The notes under the pieces were generated by a model. The model was not told the origin of the DNA. It was given only the letters and a program-made list of their open reading frames with translations, and searched no databases. A program made the position numbers and the translations under genes. A DNA stretch of 64,000 nt from Actinosynnema pretiosum. GTDB lineage: Bacteria; Actinomycetota; Actinomycetes; Mycobacteriales; Pseudonocardiaceae. The stretch is from assembly GCF_024171695.1 (NCBI RefSeq), contig NZ_JAMTCF010000002.1:496001-560000 (forward strand), in the 5' to 3' direction. Shown here in pieces: positions 52,121-61,417 of the stretch. Numbering within the stretch: the first letter of the stretch is position 1; each line of letters starts with the position of its first letter.

Positions 52121-52813
52121 TCAGCGTGGGGTGGTGTGGCGCCAGAACTGGCGCTTCTTCTTGTCCTCGCGGACTGCCAGGCCCATGCGGGTGAGTTCTT
52201 CGCGGAGTCCGGCCGCGTCTTCCTGGTCCAGGTTGCGGAGGGCCTCGGCTCGGGCCTTGAAGATCTGGTCGGCGCCCTGGGGGAGTTCCGGGTTGCCCTC
52301 GATCCAGCGGCGGTAGTCGGCGCGGTGGGGGTCGCCGTCCTCCAGCCACGGGTAGCCGTGGGACTGGAAGGCGTTGGCGATGTTCTCCGCGATCAGGTCC
52401 GACTTGTCCCTGGCCAGCTCCTCCGAGTTCAGGCCGAGCAGGACCAGGTCCTTGCCGTCCAGGAAGACGCCGGAGATCTTGGTGCGGTCGAAGGTCCGGC
52501 TCTTGCCGCCCCGGTAGAACACCGCGTTGTCGTCGCGGACGGCCACCGAGAGGCGTTCGTGGGCCGCGATGAACGACACGACCAGGCCCAGCACCGCGCC
52601 GATCGCGATCACGCCGATCGTTCCCCACGGTTCGGGGACGACGTTCAGCAGGCGGAGCGGGCCGTCGAACGGGACGAAGGGCAGGGAGAGGATCCACTTC
52701 GCGGCCAGCTTGAGCAGCCAGAGCGCGACCGCGCCCACTACCGGGAAGCCGACCCAGATCAGGCTGACCTGCCAGGTTGGTTCGGCGACCACCGTGGTGC
52801 GACGAGTGTCCAT
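52121..52813 (-). CDS. YqeB-family membrane protein
   Basis: 230 residues. Two transmembrane helices lie at ~18-45 and ~62-85 (LIWVGFPVVGAVALWLLKLAA; GTIGVIAIGAVLGLVVSFIA), followed by a PH-like beta domain (LSVAVRDDNAVFYRGGKSRTFDRTKISGVFLDGKDLVLLG) and a helical tail ending KKKRQFWRHTTPR. This matches the actinobacterial YqeB family, whose role is unknown. The ATG has GGAGGAGAGGGGAG upstream, an unusually strong ribosome-binding site, and TAGGTT near 52841 may be the -10 element. Confidence 0.8.
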   Translation of the reverse strand: MDTRRTTVVAEPTWQVSLIWVGFPVVGAVALWLLKLAAKWILSLPFVPFDGPLRLLNVVPEPWGTIGVIAIGAVLGLVVSFIAAHERLSVAVRDDNAVFYRGGKSRTFDRTKISGVFLDGKDLVLLGLNSEELARDKSDLIAENIANAFQSHGYPWLEDGDPHRADYRRWIEGNPELPQGADQIFKARAEALRNLDQEDAAGLREELTRMGLAVREDKKKRQFWRHTTPR

Positions 52814-52840
52814 GCTCCCCTCTCCTCCGAATGCCCGTTC

Positions 52841-52846
52841 AACCTA
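52841..52846 (-). promoter_or_regulatory. -10 element of the YqeB-family gene
   Basis: TAGGTT on the minus strand, followed by a ~20-nt leader containing a GGAGG ribosome-binding site. Confidence 0.35.
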
Positions 52847-53352
52847 CCGCCATAGGGGTGACGGCCGGGACTTTGGGGCGGGACCCCTGCGGAGAGTCCG
52901 GGAAACCGGTGAACGGGACACCTTCGGGACCCCTTCAGGACCCCTGCGGGGGACGAGCGGGAGTGATGAGCAGCCTGTGGTTGTCGCTGACCGCCGCCAA
53001 CCACCGCTGGCCGCCGCTGGCCGTCGCTAACCACCGCTGGCCGCCGCTGGCCGTCGCTAACCGCCGTTGGCCGCCGCTGGCCGTCGCTGGCCGCCGCCAA
53101 CTGTTGCTGGCCGTCGCTGGACCTGAATGGTCGCTGGTCAGAACTGGGGAGTTGCTGAACGCGGTGGTGCTGGAGGTGGTAGCCGCTGCTGGGCATTGGC
53201 GGGTATCCGCTGGGTGCGGAGTGCGCTGCTGGGGACGCTGGCCGCTGCCAGGTGTCGACTGGCATCGACGGCGGCCGTTGAGCGTCACTGGGCGCTGCTG
53301 GGCATGGTGGGCGTGGTGGGCGGAGCGATCACCACGGGGGTGTGGAACGAGC
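52847..53352. repeat. Intergenic array of 30-bp repeats
   Basis: From about 52985 to 53120 a 30-bp unit built of CTGGCCGCCGCTGGCCGTCG plus a variable AACCACCG/AACCGCCG block is repeated about four times with small changes. Read in either direction it gives a ten-residue peptide repeat, so frames cross it, but neither frame resembles a known protein or has a credible start. I treat the 500-bp gap as non-coding. Confidence 0.6.
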
Positions 53353-53382
53353 GGAGCGGCGGCCCCTCGGGACCGCCGCTCC
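53353..53382. terminator. Terminator after the edd-eda operon
   Basis: GGAGCGGCGG (53353-53362) pairs with CCGCCGCTCC (53373-53382), loop of 10 bases; lies 35 bp past the eda stop codon on the minus strand. Confidence 0.65.
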
Positions 53383-53417
53383 TGGGTCGTGCGTGGTGCT
53401 CGTGCGTCGTCGGTCGG

Positions 53418-54056
53418 TCAGCGCAGGGCCGCCGCCGCTCGGGCCAGGGACTCGACGCGGGCGTAGTCGCCCGACAGCAGGGCGTCCTTCGGGGCCAGCC
53501 ACGAGCCGCCGACGCAGCCGACGTTCGGCAGGGCCAGGTAGCGCGGGGCGGTGTCCACCGTGATGCCGCCCGTCGGGCAGAAGCGCAGGCCCGGCAGGGG
53601 GCCGCCGATCGACTTCAGGTAGTCCGCGCCGCCCGCCGCCTCGGCCGGGAAGAACTTGAGGGCGGTCAGGCCGCGCTCGGCCAGGCGCATGGCCTCGGAG
53701 ACGGTCGCCGCGCCCGGCAGGAACGGCAGGCCCGTGTCCTCCGCCGCGCCCAGCACCCGGTCCGTGCTCCCCGGAGTCACCAGGAAGGCCGCGCCCGCCT
53801 TCGCCGCCGCCGCCGCGTGCTCCGGCGCGGTCACCGTGCCCGCGCCGATCACGATCTCCGGCACCTCGGCGGCGACCCGTTCGATCGCCTCCAGCGCCGC
53901 CGGGGTGCGCAGGGTCAGCTCGATGACGCCGATCCCACCGCGCAGCAGGGCCTGCGCCAGCGGCACTGCGTGCTCGGCGTCGTCCACGACGACGACCGGG
54001 ACGACGGGGGACAGCGCCAGCAGATCCTGGGCCGTCGCGTGTGCTGCGGTGGTCAC
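53418..54056 (-). CDS. eda: 2-dehydro-3-deoxyphosphogluconate (KDPG/KHG) aldolase
   Basis: 212 residues, class I aldolase TIM barrel. The catalytic glutamate lies in [10 protein letters not shown] and the Schiff-base lysine in [11 protein letters not shown], with the phosphate site in FCPTGGI. It cleaves KDPG to pyruvate and glyceraldehyde 3-phosphate, the last step of the Entner-Doudoroff pathway, and often also handles 4-hydroxy-2-oxoglutarate. The GTG start overlaps the edd stop codon (GTGA), so it is translationally coupled to edd. Confidence 0.93.
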   Translation of the reverse strand: MTTAAHATAQDLLALSPVVPVVVVDDAEHAVPLAQALLRGGIGVIELTLRTPAALEAIERVAAEVPEIVIGAGTVTAPEHAAAAAKAGAAFLVTPGSTDRVLGAAEDTGLPFLPGAATVSEAMRLAERGLTALKFFPAEAAGGADYLKSIGGPLPGLRFCPTGGITVDTAPRYLALPNVGCVGGSWLAPKDALLSGDYARVESLARAAAALR

Positions 54057-55924
54057 CGGCTCACCTCCTGGTTACTCAGCCCCGCGAAGTGCGAGGCGGC
54101 GATCGGGCCGAACACGCTGGCTCCCCGGTCGGCGGGACCGACCGACCGGCGCAGCGCCGCGAACAGCTCGCGACCCGTGCCGGTCCAGGACTGCGCGTCC
54201 GGGGGGAAGTCCACCAGCTCTCGTGCGCCCAGTTCAACCGGGTCCACCAACGCGTCCAAAGTGGCCGCTCCGGCGTCCACCCGCAGCACGTCGCCGTCGC
54301 GCACCCGCGCCAGCGGACCGCCGACCGCGGCCTCCGGGGTCACCTGGATCGCGGCCGGGATCTTGCCCGACGCGCCGGACATGCGGCCGTCGGTCACCAG
54401 CGCGACCTTGAACCCCCGGTCCATCAGCACGCCCAGCGCGGGCGTCAGCTTGTGCAGCTCCGGCATCCCGTTCGCCTGCGGCCCCTGCTGCCGCACCACC
54501 ACGACCACGTCGCGGTCCAGCTCACCGGCCTTGAACGCGGCCCCGAACGCCTCCTGCGAGGTGAACACCCGCGCGGGCGCCTCCACGACCCGGTGCTCCT
54601 CGGCCACCGCCGACACCTTGATCACCGCGCGGCCCAGGTTGCCGGACAGCATCCGCAGCCCGCCGTCCGCCGAGAACGGGTCCGTCGCCGGGCGCAGCAC
54701 CGCCGCGTCCAGGGTCTCGGTCGGGCCGTCGCGCCACACCAGCTCGCCGTCCACGAGCACCGGCTCGCGGCGGTACCGGTCGAGGCCGGGGCCCGCGACC
54801 GTGCGCACGTCCCCGTGCAGCAGACCCGCGTCCAGCAGCGTCCCCACCAGGAACTGCACACCACCGGCGGCCTGGAAGTGGTTGATGTCCGCGCCGCCGT
54901 TGGGGTAGACCCGCGCCAGCAGCGGCACCACCGAGGACAGGTCGGCGAAGTCGTCCCAGCCGAGCTCGACGCCCGCCGCCGACGCGATCGCCACCAGGTG
55001 CATGGTGTGGTTGGTCGACCCGCCGGTGGCCAGCAGCGCGATCACGCCGTTGACCACGGACTTCACGTCGACCACGTGTCCGATCGGGGTGAACTCCTCG
55101 CCCCGGCTCAGCGCGACCGCGCGCCGCGCCGCCTCCTCGGTCAGCGCCTTGCGCAGCGGCGTGCCCGGCGGCACGAACGTCGCGCCAGGCAGGTGCAGGC
55201 CCATGACCTCCACGACGAGCTGGTTCGAGTTCGCCGTCCCGTAGAACGTGCAGGTGCCGGGGCTGTGGTACGAGGCGGCCTCGGCTTCGAGCAGGTCCTC
55301 GCGGGTGGCCTTGCCCTCGGCGAACAGCTGCCGCACGCGGGCCTTCTCCTTGTTCGGCAGCCCCGACTCCATGGGCCCGGCGGGCACCAGGATCGCGGGC
55401 AGGTGGCCGAACGAGAGCGCGCCGATCAGCAGGCCGGGCACGATCTTGTCGCACACGCCGAGCAGCAGCGTCGAGTCGAACATGTCGTGCGAGAGCGCGA
55501 TGGCCGTGGACATGGCGATGACGTCGCGGCTGTACAGCGACAGCTCCATGCCCGCGCGGCCTTGCGTGACGCCGTCGCACATCGCGGGCACGCCGCCCGC
55601 GAACTGGGCGATCCCGCCCGCCCCGCGCGCCGCCTCCTTGATCCAGGAGGGGTACTCGTCCATCGGCTGGTGCGCCGACAGCATGTCGTTGTAGGCCGAC
55701 ACGATGGCGACGTTGGGCTTGCGCACGGCGCGCAACGCCTGCTTGTCGCCCCCGGTGATGCCCGCGAACCCGTGGGCCAGGTTGCTGCACGCGAGGTCCC
55801 CGCGTGCAGGCCGCCCTTCGAGCGCGGCGGCGTTCACTCGTTCGAGATAGGCGGACCGGCTTGCTGCGCTCCGGGCGGCAATGCGGGCCGTCACTTCTGC
55901 GACGACGGGGTGCAGGTCGCTCAT
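54053..55924 (-). CDS. edd: 6-phosphogluconate dehydratase
   Basis: 623 residues, IlvD/Edd family. The iron-sulfur ligands are in [29 protein letters not shown] and [11 protein letters not shown], all present. It dehydrates 6-phosphogluconate to KDPG, opening the Entner-Doudoroff route. The ATG at 55924 gives the normal N-terminus ([15 protein letters not shown]) and has GGAGA about 10 bases upstream; the 39 extra codons in frame further up are not protein-like. Entner-Doudoroff genes are sporadic in actinobacteria and coexist here with a phosphofructokinase. Confidence 0.95.
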   Translation of the reverse strand: MSDLHPVVAEVTARIAARSAASRSAYLERVNAAALEGRPARGDLACSNLAHGFAGITGGDKQALRAVRKPNVAIVSAYNDMLSAHQPMDEYPSWIKEAARGAGGIAQFAGGVPAMCDGVTQGRAGMELSLYSRDVIAMSTAIALSHDMFDSTLLLGVCDKIVPGLLIGALSFGHLPAILVPAGPMESGLPNKEKARVRQLFAEGKATREDLLEAEAASYHSPGTCTFYGTANSNQLVVEVMGLHLPGATFVPPGTPLRKALTEEAARRAVALSRGEEFTPIGHVVDVKSVVNGVIALLATGGSTNHTMHLVAIASAAGVELGWDDFADLSSVVPLLARVYPNGGADINHFQAAGGVQFLVGTLLDAGLLHGDVRTVAGPGLDRYRREPVLVDGELVWRDGPTETLDAAVLRPATDPFSADGGLRMLSGNLGRAVIKVSAVAEEHRVVEAPARVFTSQEAFGAAFKAGELDRDVVVVVRQQGPQANGMPELHKLTPALGVLMDRGFKVALVTDGRMSGASGKIPAAIQVTPEAAVGGPLARVRDGDVLRVDAGAATLDALVDPVELGARELVDFPPDAQSWTGTGRELFAALRRSVGPADRGASVFGPIAASHFAGLSNQEVSR

Positions 55925-56013
55925 TGCTCTGCGTCTCCGGTGGGTGATCACGGGCTGTGGTGGCCCCGGTGGACGACAGCGCTGGCGTCGCACGGAAGGA
56001 CGTGACAGCGCAC

Positions 56014-56043
56014 ACACTAGGTGACGGGAGGGCTTGATCACAA
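56014..56043 (-). promoter_or_regulatory. Promoter of the edd-eda operon
   Basis: On the minus strand TTGTGA (56038-56043), 18 bases, TAGTGT (56014-56019); the leader to the edd ATG would be about 80 nt. Confidence 0.45.
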
Positions 56044-56086
56044 AAACGATTCAGAATCCGGACGGACCCACACGGGTGTGTGGCCC

Positions 56087-56115
56087 TTGTCACAGTGGCG
56101 CGGAGCGTGCAGAGT
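56087..56115 (+). promoter_or_regulatory. Promoter of the 97-residue protein gene
   Basis: TTGTCA (56087-56092), 17 bases, CAGAGT (56110-56115); leader of about 28 nt including GGGAGG. Divergent from the edd promoter. Confidence 0.4.
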
Positions 56116-56149
56116 CGGACGCCGGAACACGCCCAGGGAGGTCCCCGAC

Positions 56150-56443
56150 ATGACGTCCTCCGAGATCGCCGAACTGCGCCGCGCGGTCGGCAGGCTCCGC
56201 CAGGCCGTCGTCGCGGTGCGCGCCCGCCACGGCGACGTGCCCGCCGTGCGACGCCTGGCCAACGACGTGGAGCGGCTCGACATCGACGCCGCCGACCTGT
56301 CCGAGGCGCCCGTCGCGCCCCGGCCGCGACAGGCCCCCGACGTGGAGCGGGAGGTGGTGGTCGTGCCCGACACGCCCTACGACTCCTCGCTCTGGCACGA
56401 CGCGGACGACGAGGGGCTCGGCGGCTACCGGCAGCGCCGCTGA
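56150..56443 (+). CDS. Small acidic protein of unknown function
   Basis: 97 residues. The first ~55 are a helical, heptad-like segment (EIAELRRAVGRLRQAVVAVRARHGDVPAVRRLANDVERL broken only by GDVP), followed by a proline-rich linker and a short motif VVVPDTPYDSSLWHDADDEGLGG. No family is recognised; the conserved-looking C-terminal motif suggests a real protein found in related genera. The ATG has GGGAGG 7 bases upstream and the gene ends in a hairpin. Confidence 0.7.
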   Translation: MTSSEIAELRRAVGRLRQAVVAVRARHGDVPAVRRLANDVERLDIDAADLSEAPVAPRPRQAPDVEREVVVVPDTPYDSSLWHDADDEGLGGYRQRR

Positions 56444-56457
56444 CCCCGCACGACCGG

Positions 56458-56486
56458 CGGCCCCCGCACCCTCGGCGCGGGGGCCG
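56458..56486 (+). terminator. Hairpin after the 97-residue protein gene
   Basis: CGGCCCCCGC (56458-56467) pairs with GCGGGGGCCG (56477-56486), loop of nine bases; followed by TTCG rather than a T-tract. Confidence 0.65.
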
Positions 56487-56958
56487 TTCGCGTTCCCGGA
56501 GGAGAGCGGCGGGTGTCCGGGCGGGGCGCGCGGGCGGTTCGGGGCGGTGATCGTCCCACCCTGTGGACGAAGGTCGCCCGGTCGTGGTGGAAACCCCCGG
56601 AAGCGCCATATGGGACGCCCGATCCGGGCATCACCCGGATGGGGAAACGACAGGAACCGGGCACGGAAGCAAGGTCGTCAGGTGGCTGAAAACGGCTTCA
56701 CCCGGACCGGGAGCGGCCACCGCGGACAGCACCACCCGGAGCGGTGACAGCGGGCGAGCCGCCGCCGGACGTCGCACCGGGCGCACCACCGCACGGGGCA
56801 TGCGTGACGCCACCGCGCGGGGCACCACCGCGCAGTGCACCACCGCGCGGGGCACCACCAGCAAGCGCACCACCCGCACAGCGCACCACCAGCACAGCGC
56901 ACAACCGAACAGCCGAGCACCACCGCCGAGCACCACAACGACGTGGAGGGGTGAGGGG
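56487..56958. repeat. Region upstream of sdhC with 15-bp CACCAC repeats
   Basis: Between about 56808 and 56935 a 15-bp unit near GCACCACCGCGCGGG repeats several times and then degrades into GCACCACCAGCACAGC-type copies. The rest of the 470-bp gap has no supported gene and I could not pick out a convincing promoter for the sdh operon. Confidence 0.6.
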
Positions 56959-57720
56959 ATGAGGGCGCGGATCGAACAGCGCACGCTCCGCACGGACCGC
57001 TGGTGGTTACCCCCGCTGGCGACGGCGGCGGCCCTGCTGCTGATCTCCGCCTACGCGGCGGTGCGCACCTTCATGGGCGACCACTACTGGGTCGACGACT
57101 ACCACTACCTGACGCCCATGTACTCGCCGTGCCTGAGCCAGGAGTGCTTGCCCGAGGCCGCGCACTTCGGCAGGCCCCTGCCGGAGCTGCCCGGCTTCCT
57201 GACCCCGCCCGTGGTGATCCTGCCGTTCCTGCTGGGCTTCCGGGTCACCTGCTACTACTACCGCAAGGCCTACTACCGGGCCGCCTGGCTGTCCCCGCCC
57301 GCGTGCGCCGTCGCCGAGCCGCACGCCCGCTACACCGGTGAGACCCGGTTCCCGCTGATCGCGCAGAACCTGCACCGGTACTTCTTCCTCGCCGCGTCCG
57401 TCCTGCTGGTGGTCAACACCTACGACGCGCTCGCCGCGCTCACCACGGGCCTGGGCCTGGGCAACATCATCCTGCTGGTCAACGTGACCCTGCTGGGCGC
57501 GTACACCCTGTCCTGCCACTCGTGCAGGCACATCGCGGGCGGCAGGCTCAAGCACTTCTCCCGGCACCCCGTGCGCTACCGGATGTGGACGCTGGTCTCC
57601 AAGCTCAACGCCAGGCACATGCTCCTGGCCTGGGTGTCGCTGGTCTTCGTCTGCCTGACCGACCTCTACATCGCGCTGGTCTCGTCCGGCGTCATCAGCG
57701 ACCTCAGGTTCATCGGCTGA
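56959..57720 (+). CDS. sdhC: Succinate dehydrogenase membrane anchor subunit (Sdh1 type)
   Basis: 253 residues with five or so hydrophobic segments (PPLATAAALLLISAYAAV; VVILPFLLGFRVTCYYYRKAYY; YFFLAASVLLVVNTYDALAAL; IILLVNVTLLGAYTLSC; AWVSLVFVCLTDLYIALV). Histidines in QNLHRYFF and CHSCRHIAGGRLKHFSRHP are candidates for haem or quinone binding. It is the single large anchor typical of the mycobacterial Sdh1 complex (Rv0249c) rather than the two small anchors of the usual enzyme. The ATG has GGAGGGG upstream. sdhA and sdhB follow. Confidence 0.85.
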   Translation: MRARIEQRTLRTDRWWLPPLATAAALLLISAYAAVRTFMGDHYWVDDYHYLTPMYSPCLSQECLPEAAHFGRPLPELPGFLTPPVVILPFLLGFRVTCYYYRKAYYRAAWLSPPACAVAEPHARYTGETRFPLIAQNLHRYFFLAASVLLVVNTYDALAALTTGLGLGNIILLVNVTLLGAYTLSCHSCRHIAGGRLKHFSRHPVRYRMWTLVSKLNARHMLLAWVSLVFVCLTDLYIALVSSGVISDLRFIG

Positions 57721-57764
57721 CCTCCGGCTCGGCCGGTGGGCGAAGGCAGGGAGAGGAGCGGGCG

Positions 57765-59636
57765 TTGCCCGAGCTGGAGAGGCACACCTTCGACGTGCTC
57801 GTGATCGGCGCTGGGGGAGCGGGGCTGCGCGCCGCGATCGAGGCGAGGCAGCGCGGCGCCCGCACCGCCGTGCTGTGCAAGTCCCTGTTCGGCAAGGCGC
57901 ACACCGTCATGGCCGAGGGCGGCATCGCCGCGGCCATGGGCAACGCCAACCCGAACGACAACTGGCAGGTGCACTTCCGCGACACCATGCGCGGCGGCAA
58001 GTTCCTCAACAACTGGCGCATGGCCGAGCTGCACGCGCAGGAGGCGCCGCAGCGGGTGTGGGAGCTGGAGACCTACGGCGCGCTGTTCGACCGCACGAAG
58101 GACGGCCGGATCAGCCAGCGCAACTTCGGCGGCCACGAGTACCCCCGCCTCGCGCACGTCGGCGACCGCACCGGCCTGGAGCTGATCCGCAGCCTCCAGC
58201 AGAAGGTCGTCTCGCTCCAGCAGGAGGACTTCGCCGAGACCGGCGACCACGAGTCGCGGCTGAAGGTGTTCCAGGAGTTCACCGTCACCGACCTGCCGCT
58301 GGACGGCGGGCGGGTCGCGGGCGCGTTCGGCTACTGGCGCGAGAGCGGCCGGTTCACCCTGTTCGAGGCGCCCGCCGTGGTGCTGGCGACCGGCGGCATC
58401 GGCAAGTCGTTCAAGGTCACCTCGAACTCGTGGGAGTACACCGGCGACGGGCACGCGCTGGCCCTGCGCGCGGGCGCCGAGCTGGTCAACATGGAGTTCG
58501 TCCAGTTCCACCCCACCGGCATGGTCTGGCCGCCCAGCGTCAAGGGCATCCTGGTCACCGAGTCGGTGCGCGGCGACGGCGGCGTGCTGCGCAACTCCGA
58601 GGGCAAGCGATTCATGTTCGACTACGTGCCGGACGTGTTCAAGGACAAGTACGCCGAGGACGAGGCCGAGGGCGACCGCTGGTACACCGACCCGGACCAC
58701 AACCGCCGCCCGCCCGAGCTGCTGCCCCGCGACGAGGTGGCGCGCGCGATCAACTCCGAGGTCAAGGCCGGTCGGGGCACCGAGCACGGCGGGGTGTTCC
58801 TGGACGTGTCGACCCGGCTGCCCGCCGAGGAGATCCGGCGGCGGCTGCCGTCGATGCACCACCAGTTCAAGGAGCTGGCCGACGTCGACATCACCGCCCA
58901 GCCCATGGAGGTCGGCCCGACCTGCCACTACGTGATGGGCGGCGTGCTGGTCGACCCGGACACCGGCGCGTCGTCGGTGCCCGGCCTGTACGCGGCGGGC
59001 GAGGTGTCCGGCGGGATGCACGGCTCCAACCGGCTCGGCGGCAACTCGCTGTCGGACCTGCTGGTGTTCGGCAAGCGCGCCGGTCAGGGCGCCGCCGACT
59101 ACGCGGCCGGGCTCACCGCGCGGCCCGCGTGCGGCGACGAGGCGATCGCGCGGGCGCGGGAGGTCGCGCTCGCCCCGTTCGCGGGCGACGGCGGGGAGAA
59201 CCCGTACGCGCTGCACGTCGAGCTCCAGCAGGCCATGAACGACCTGGTCGGCATCATCCGCCGGGCCGGGGAGATGGAGAGCGCGCTGGAGCGGCTGGAC
59301 GGGCTCAAGCGCCGCGCCGCCTCGCTCACCGTCGAGGGGCACCGGCAGTTCAACCCCGGCTGGCACCTCGCGCTGGACCTGCGGAACATGCTGCTGGTCA
59401 GCGAGTGCGTGGCCCGCGCCGCGCTGCTGCGCACCGAGAGCCGGGGCGGCCACACCCGCGACGACCACCCGCGCATGGACGCCGACTGGCGGCGCAAGGT
59501 GCTGCTGTGCACCGCCTCCGGCGACGGCGTGGCCGTGGCCGAGCTGGCCCAGGAGCCGATCCGGGCCGACCTGCTGGCGCTGTTCGAGCGCGCCGAGCTG
59601 GAGAAGTACCTGACCGCCGAGGAGCTGGAGGGCTGA
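57765..59636 (+). CDS. sdhA: Succinate dehydrogenase/fumarate reductase flavoprotein subunit
   Basis: 623 residues. The FAD-binding fold begins VLVIGAGGAGLRAAIEARQRG; the covalent-FAD histidine region is KAHTVMAEGGIAAAMGN. Substrate residues lie in EFVQFHPTGMVWP and in TCHYVMGGVLVD, with GLYAAGEVSGGMHGSNRLGG at the FAD C-terminal site. It oxidises succinate and passes electrons to SdhB. The best start is TTG at 57765 (LPELERHTF), 10 bases after GGAG; the next in-frame start would cut into the FAD fold. Rv0248c is the mycobacterial counterpart. Confidence 0.93.
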   Translation: MPELERHTFDVLVIGAGGAGLRAAIEARQRGARTAVLCKSLFGKAHTVMAEGGIAAAMGNANPNDNWQVHFRDTMRGGKFLNNWRMAELHAQEAPQRVWELETYGALFDRTKDGRISQRNFGGHEYPRLAHVGDRTGLELIRSLQQKVVSLQQEDFAETGDHESRLKVFQEFTVTDLPLDGGRVAGAFGYWRESGRFTLFEAPAVVLATGGIGKSFKVTSNSWEYTGDGHALALRAGAELVNMEFVQFHPTGMVWPPSVKGILVTESVRGDGGVLRNSEGKRFMFDYVPDVFKDKYAEDEAEGDRWYTDPDHNRRPPELLPRDEVARAINSEVKAGRGTEHGGVFLDVSTRLPAEEIRRRLPSMHHQFKELADVDITAQPMEVGPTCHYVMGGVLVDPDTGASSVPGLYAAGEVSGGMHGSNRLGGNSLSDLLVFGKRAGQGAADYAAGLTARPACGDEAIARAREVALAPFAGDGGENPYALHVELQQAMNDLVGIIRRAGEMESALERLDGLKRRAASLTVEGHRQFNPGWHLALDLRNMLLVSECVARAALLRTESRGGHTRDDHPRMDADWRRKVLLCTASGDGVAVAELAQEPIRADLLALFERAELEKYLTAEELEG

Positions 59637-59637
59637 C

Positions 59638-60387
59638 GTGGGCTACCAGGGGCACTTCCGGGTGTGGCGCGGTGACGCCTCCGGCGGCGCGATGGAGGAC
59701 TTCACCGTCGAGGTCAACGAGGGCGAGGTCGTGCTCGACATCATCCACCGGTTGCAGGCCACCCAGGCCGCCGACCTCGCCGTGCGGTGGAACTGCAAGG
59801 CGGGCAAGTGCGGCTCGTGCTCGGCCGAGGTCAACGGCAGGCCGAGGCTGCTGTGCATGACCCGCATGTCGGTGTTCGCCGAGGACGAGACCGTCACGGT
59901 GACGCCGATGCGGGCGTTCCCGGTGATCAGGGACCTGGTCACGGACGTGTCGTTCAACTACGCCAAGGCGCGCGAGGTGCCCGCGTTCCGGCCGCCCGAC
60001 GACCTGGAGCCGGGTGAGTACCGGATGGCGCAGGTGGACGTGGAGCGCTCGCAGGAGTTCCGCAAGTGCATCGAGTGCTTCCTGTGCCAGGACACCTGCC
60101 ACGTGGTGCGCGACCACGAGGAGAACAAGGAGGCGTTCTCCGGGCCGAGGTTCCTGATGCGGGTCGCCGAGCTGGAGATGCACCCGCTCGACACCGCCGA
60201 CCGGGTCGAGGCGGCGCGCTCCGAGCACGGCCTCGGGCTGTGCAACATCACCAAGTGCTGCACCGAGGTGTGCCCGGAGCACATCGCCATCACCGACAAC
60301 GCGCTGATCCCGCTGAAGGAGCGGCTGGCGGACCGGCGCTACGACCCGCTGGTGTGGTTGGGCAACAAGCTGTTCCGCAGGTCCTGA
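59638..60387 (+). CDS. sdhB: Succinate dehydrogenase iron-sulfur subunit
   Basis: 249 residues. The [2Fe-2S] ligands are in NCKAGKCGSCSAEVNG...LLC. The ferredoxin-like half has CIECFLCQDTC and CNITKCCTEVCP for the [4Fe-4S] and [3Fe-4S] clusters. It carries electrons from SdhA to the quinone site in the anchor. It starts at GTG one base after sdhA. Its last 49 bp overlap the end of the convergent ADP-ribosylglycohydrolase gene. Confidence 0.93.
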   Translation: MGYQGHFRVWRGDASGGAMEDFTVEVNEGEVVLDIIHRLQATQAADLAVRWNCKAGKCGSCSAEVNGRPRLLCMTRMSVFAEDETVTVTPMRAFPVIRDLVTDVSFNYAKAREVPAFRPPDDLEPGEYRMAQVDVERSQEFRKCIECFLCQDTCHVVRDHEENKEAFSGPRFLMRVAELEMHPLDTADRVEAARSEHGLGLCNITKCCTEVCPEHIAITDNALIPLKERLADRRYDPLVWLGNKLFRRS

Positions 60388-61193
60388 GGCAGCGGTTCGC
60401 GCGCCTCCAGCCACTCCGGCGGGATCGGCGCGCGGACGATGCCGCCCACCATCGCCGCGGTGGTGTCCACGTCACCGCCCGCGCGCACGCACGCGCCGAT
60501 CGCGGCGCGGTAGTCGTGCGCGTGGGTGGCGGCGATCCACAGGACCAGCGGGACGCTGGTGAGCGCGGTCGGGCGGGAGCCGTTGCCGAGGTGGTGGACG
60601 GCTTCCTCCGGCGAGCGGCCCAGGAGGGTCTCGGCGAGCGCGACGGCGTCCCGGATCGCACCGGGCCGCAGCCCGTCCAGCACCGCCTCGAACACCGCGT
60701 CCGGGCGCGCGGCGGCGAGCGCGACGGCCACCGCGCCGTCGATCCCCTCGGGGTGCGCGTGGGTGACCTCGGCGGAGCGGGTCGCCTGCTCGACCACGGC
60801 GGCCGGGTCGTCGGCGAAGAACGCGCCGAGCGGGGCGACGCGCATCGCGGCCCCGTTGCCGAGCGAACCGCCGCCGAACGCGCTGGTCGCGGCCTCGCGC
60901 CAGGGGACGCCGTCGCGGAGCAGGCGCAGGATCGTGATCGCGCCGGGGCCGTAGCCCCGGTACGGGTCGCAGTGCTCGGCGAACGCGGCGGCCAGGTGCT
61001 CCTGGACGATCTCGCCCCGGTCGCGCAGCTCGGCGGTGACCAGGCAGGCCATCTGGGTGTCGTCGGTCCACGGCCATGGGGGCGGACCGGGGGTGAGGGT
61101 CGCAGGGGAGGTTCCGGGGACGAAGAACTGGGCGCCGAAGGCGTCGCCGACGGAGAGGCCTTCGAGTGAGGTCAGGGCTTCGGGGAGGGGCAT
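60339..61193 (-). CDS. ADP-ribosylglycohydrolase (DraG family)
   Basis: 284 residues, all-helical fold. The metal sites are in WPWTDDTQMACLV at residues ~41-53 and CVRAGGDVDTTAAMVGGIV near the C-terminus, the two signature blocks of the family. It may remove ADP-ribose from proteins, nucleic acids or small molecules; no ADP-ribosyltransferase gene is nearby. The 3' end runs 49 bp into sdhB on the other strand. The ATG start has TAGCAT 10 bases upstream. Confidence 0.85.
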   Translation of the reverse strand: MPLPEALTSLEGLSVGDAFGAQFFVPGTSPATLTPGPPPWPWTDDTQMACLVTAELRDRGEIVQEHLAAAFAEHCDPYRGYGPGAITILRLLRDGVPWREAATSAFGGGSLGNGAAMRVAPLGAFFADDPAAVVEQATRSAEVTHAHPEGIDGAVAVALAAARPDAVFEAVLDGLRPGAIRDAVALAETLLGRSPEEAVHHLGNGSRPTALTSVPLVLWIAATHAHDYRAAIGACVRAGGDVDTTAAMVGGIVRAPIPPEWLEAREPLPQDLRNSLLPNHTSGS

Positions 61194-61264
61194 GGTGGGG
61201 GTGATGCTAGGGCTGTTTTTCCGTGCTCATCGGGTTTCTCCGTCCGCGAGCACCACGGACGCCG

Positions 61265-61417
61265 CTATCGCCGGGGAGGTGCGGCCTCTGGCCAGTCCGC
61301 CGGGATCGCGGTGCGGGTACCGGTTCGGGACGCGCCGGGCCGCCGCCAGCGCCGCAGCGTCGTCCAACCGGCCCAGTCCACCGCGTCCAGGCCGGGCAGG
61401 ACGCTCGCGCCGCTCAT
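61265..61417 (-). CDS. Short protein coupled to merR, possible remnant
   Basis: 50 residues, starting ATG on the stop codon of the MerR gene (ATGA). The beginning, SGASVLPGLDAVDWAG, resembles the N-terminus of larger HEAT-repeat or similar proteins that in other actinobacteria read LDxxDWxxLxHAYG; here the similarity stops and a basic, low-complexity tail (TTLRRWRRPGASRTGTRT) follows. It may be a truncated or frameshifted remnant. Recognition of the parent family is from memory and uncertain. Confidence 0.35.
   Translation of the reverse strand: MSGASVLPGLDAVDWAGWTTLRRWRRPGASRTGTRTAIPADWPEAAPPRR

Noticed and set aside
52985..53120. CRISPR array
   Set aside because: Units are contiguous, without unique spacers, and no cas gene is in the window. 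The same holds for the other tandem repeats.
52777..53466. 229-codon plus-strand and 168-codon minus-strand frames over the 30-bp repeats
   Set aside because: Both exist because the repeat unit is divisible by three. Neither has a ribosome-binding site, a domain or a convincing end.
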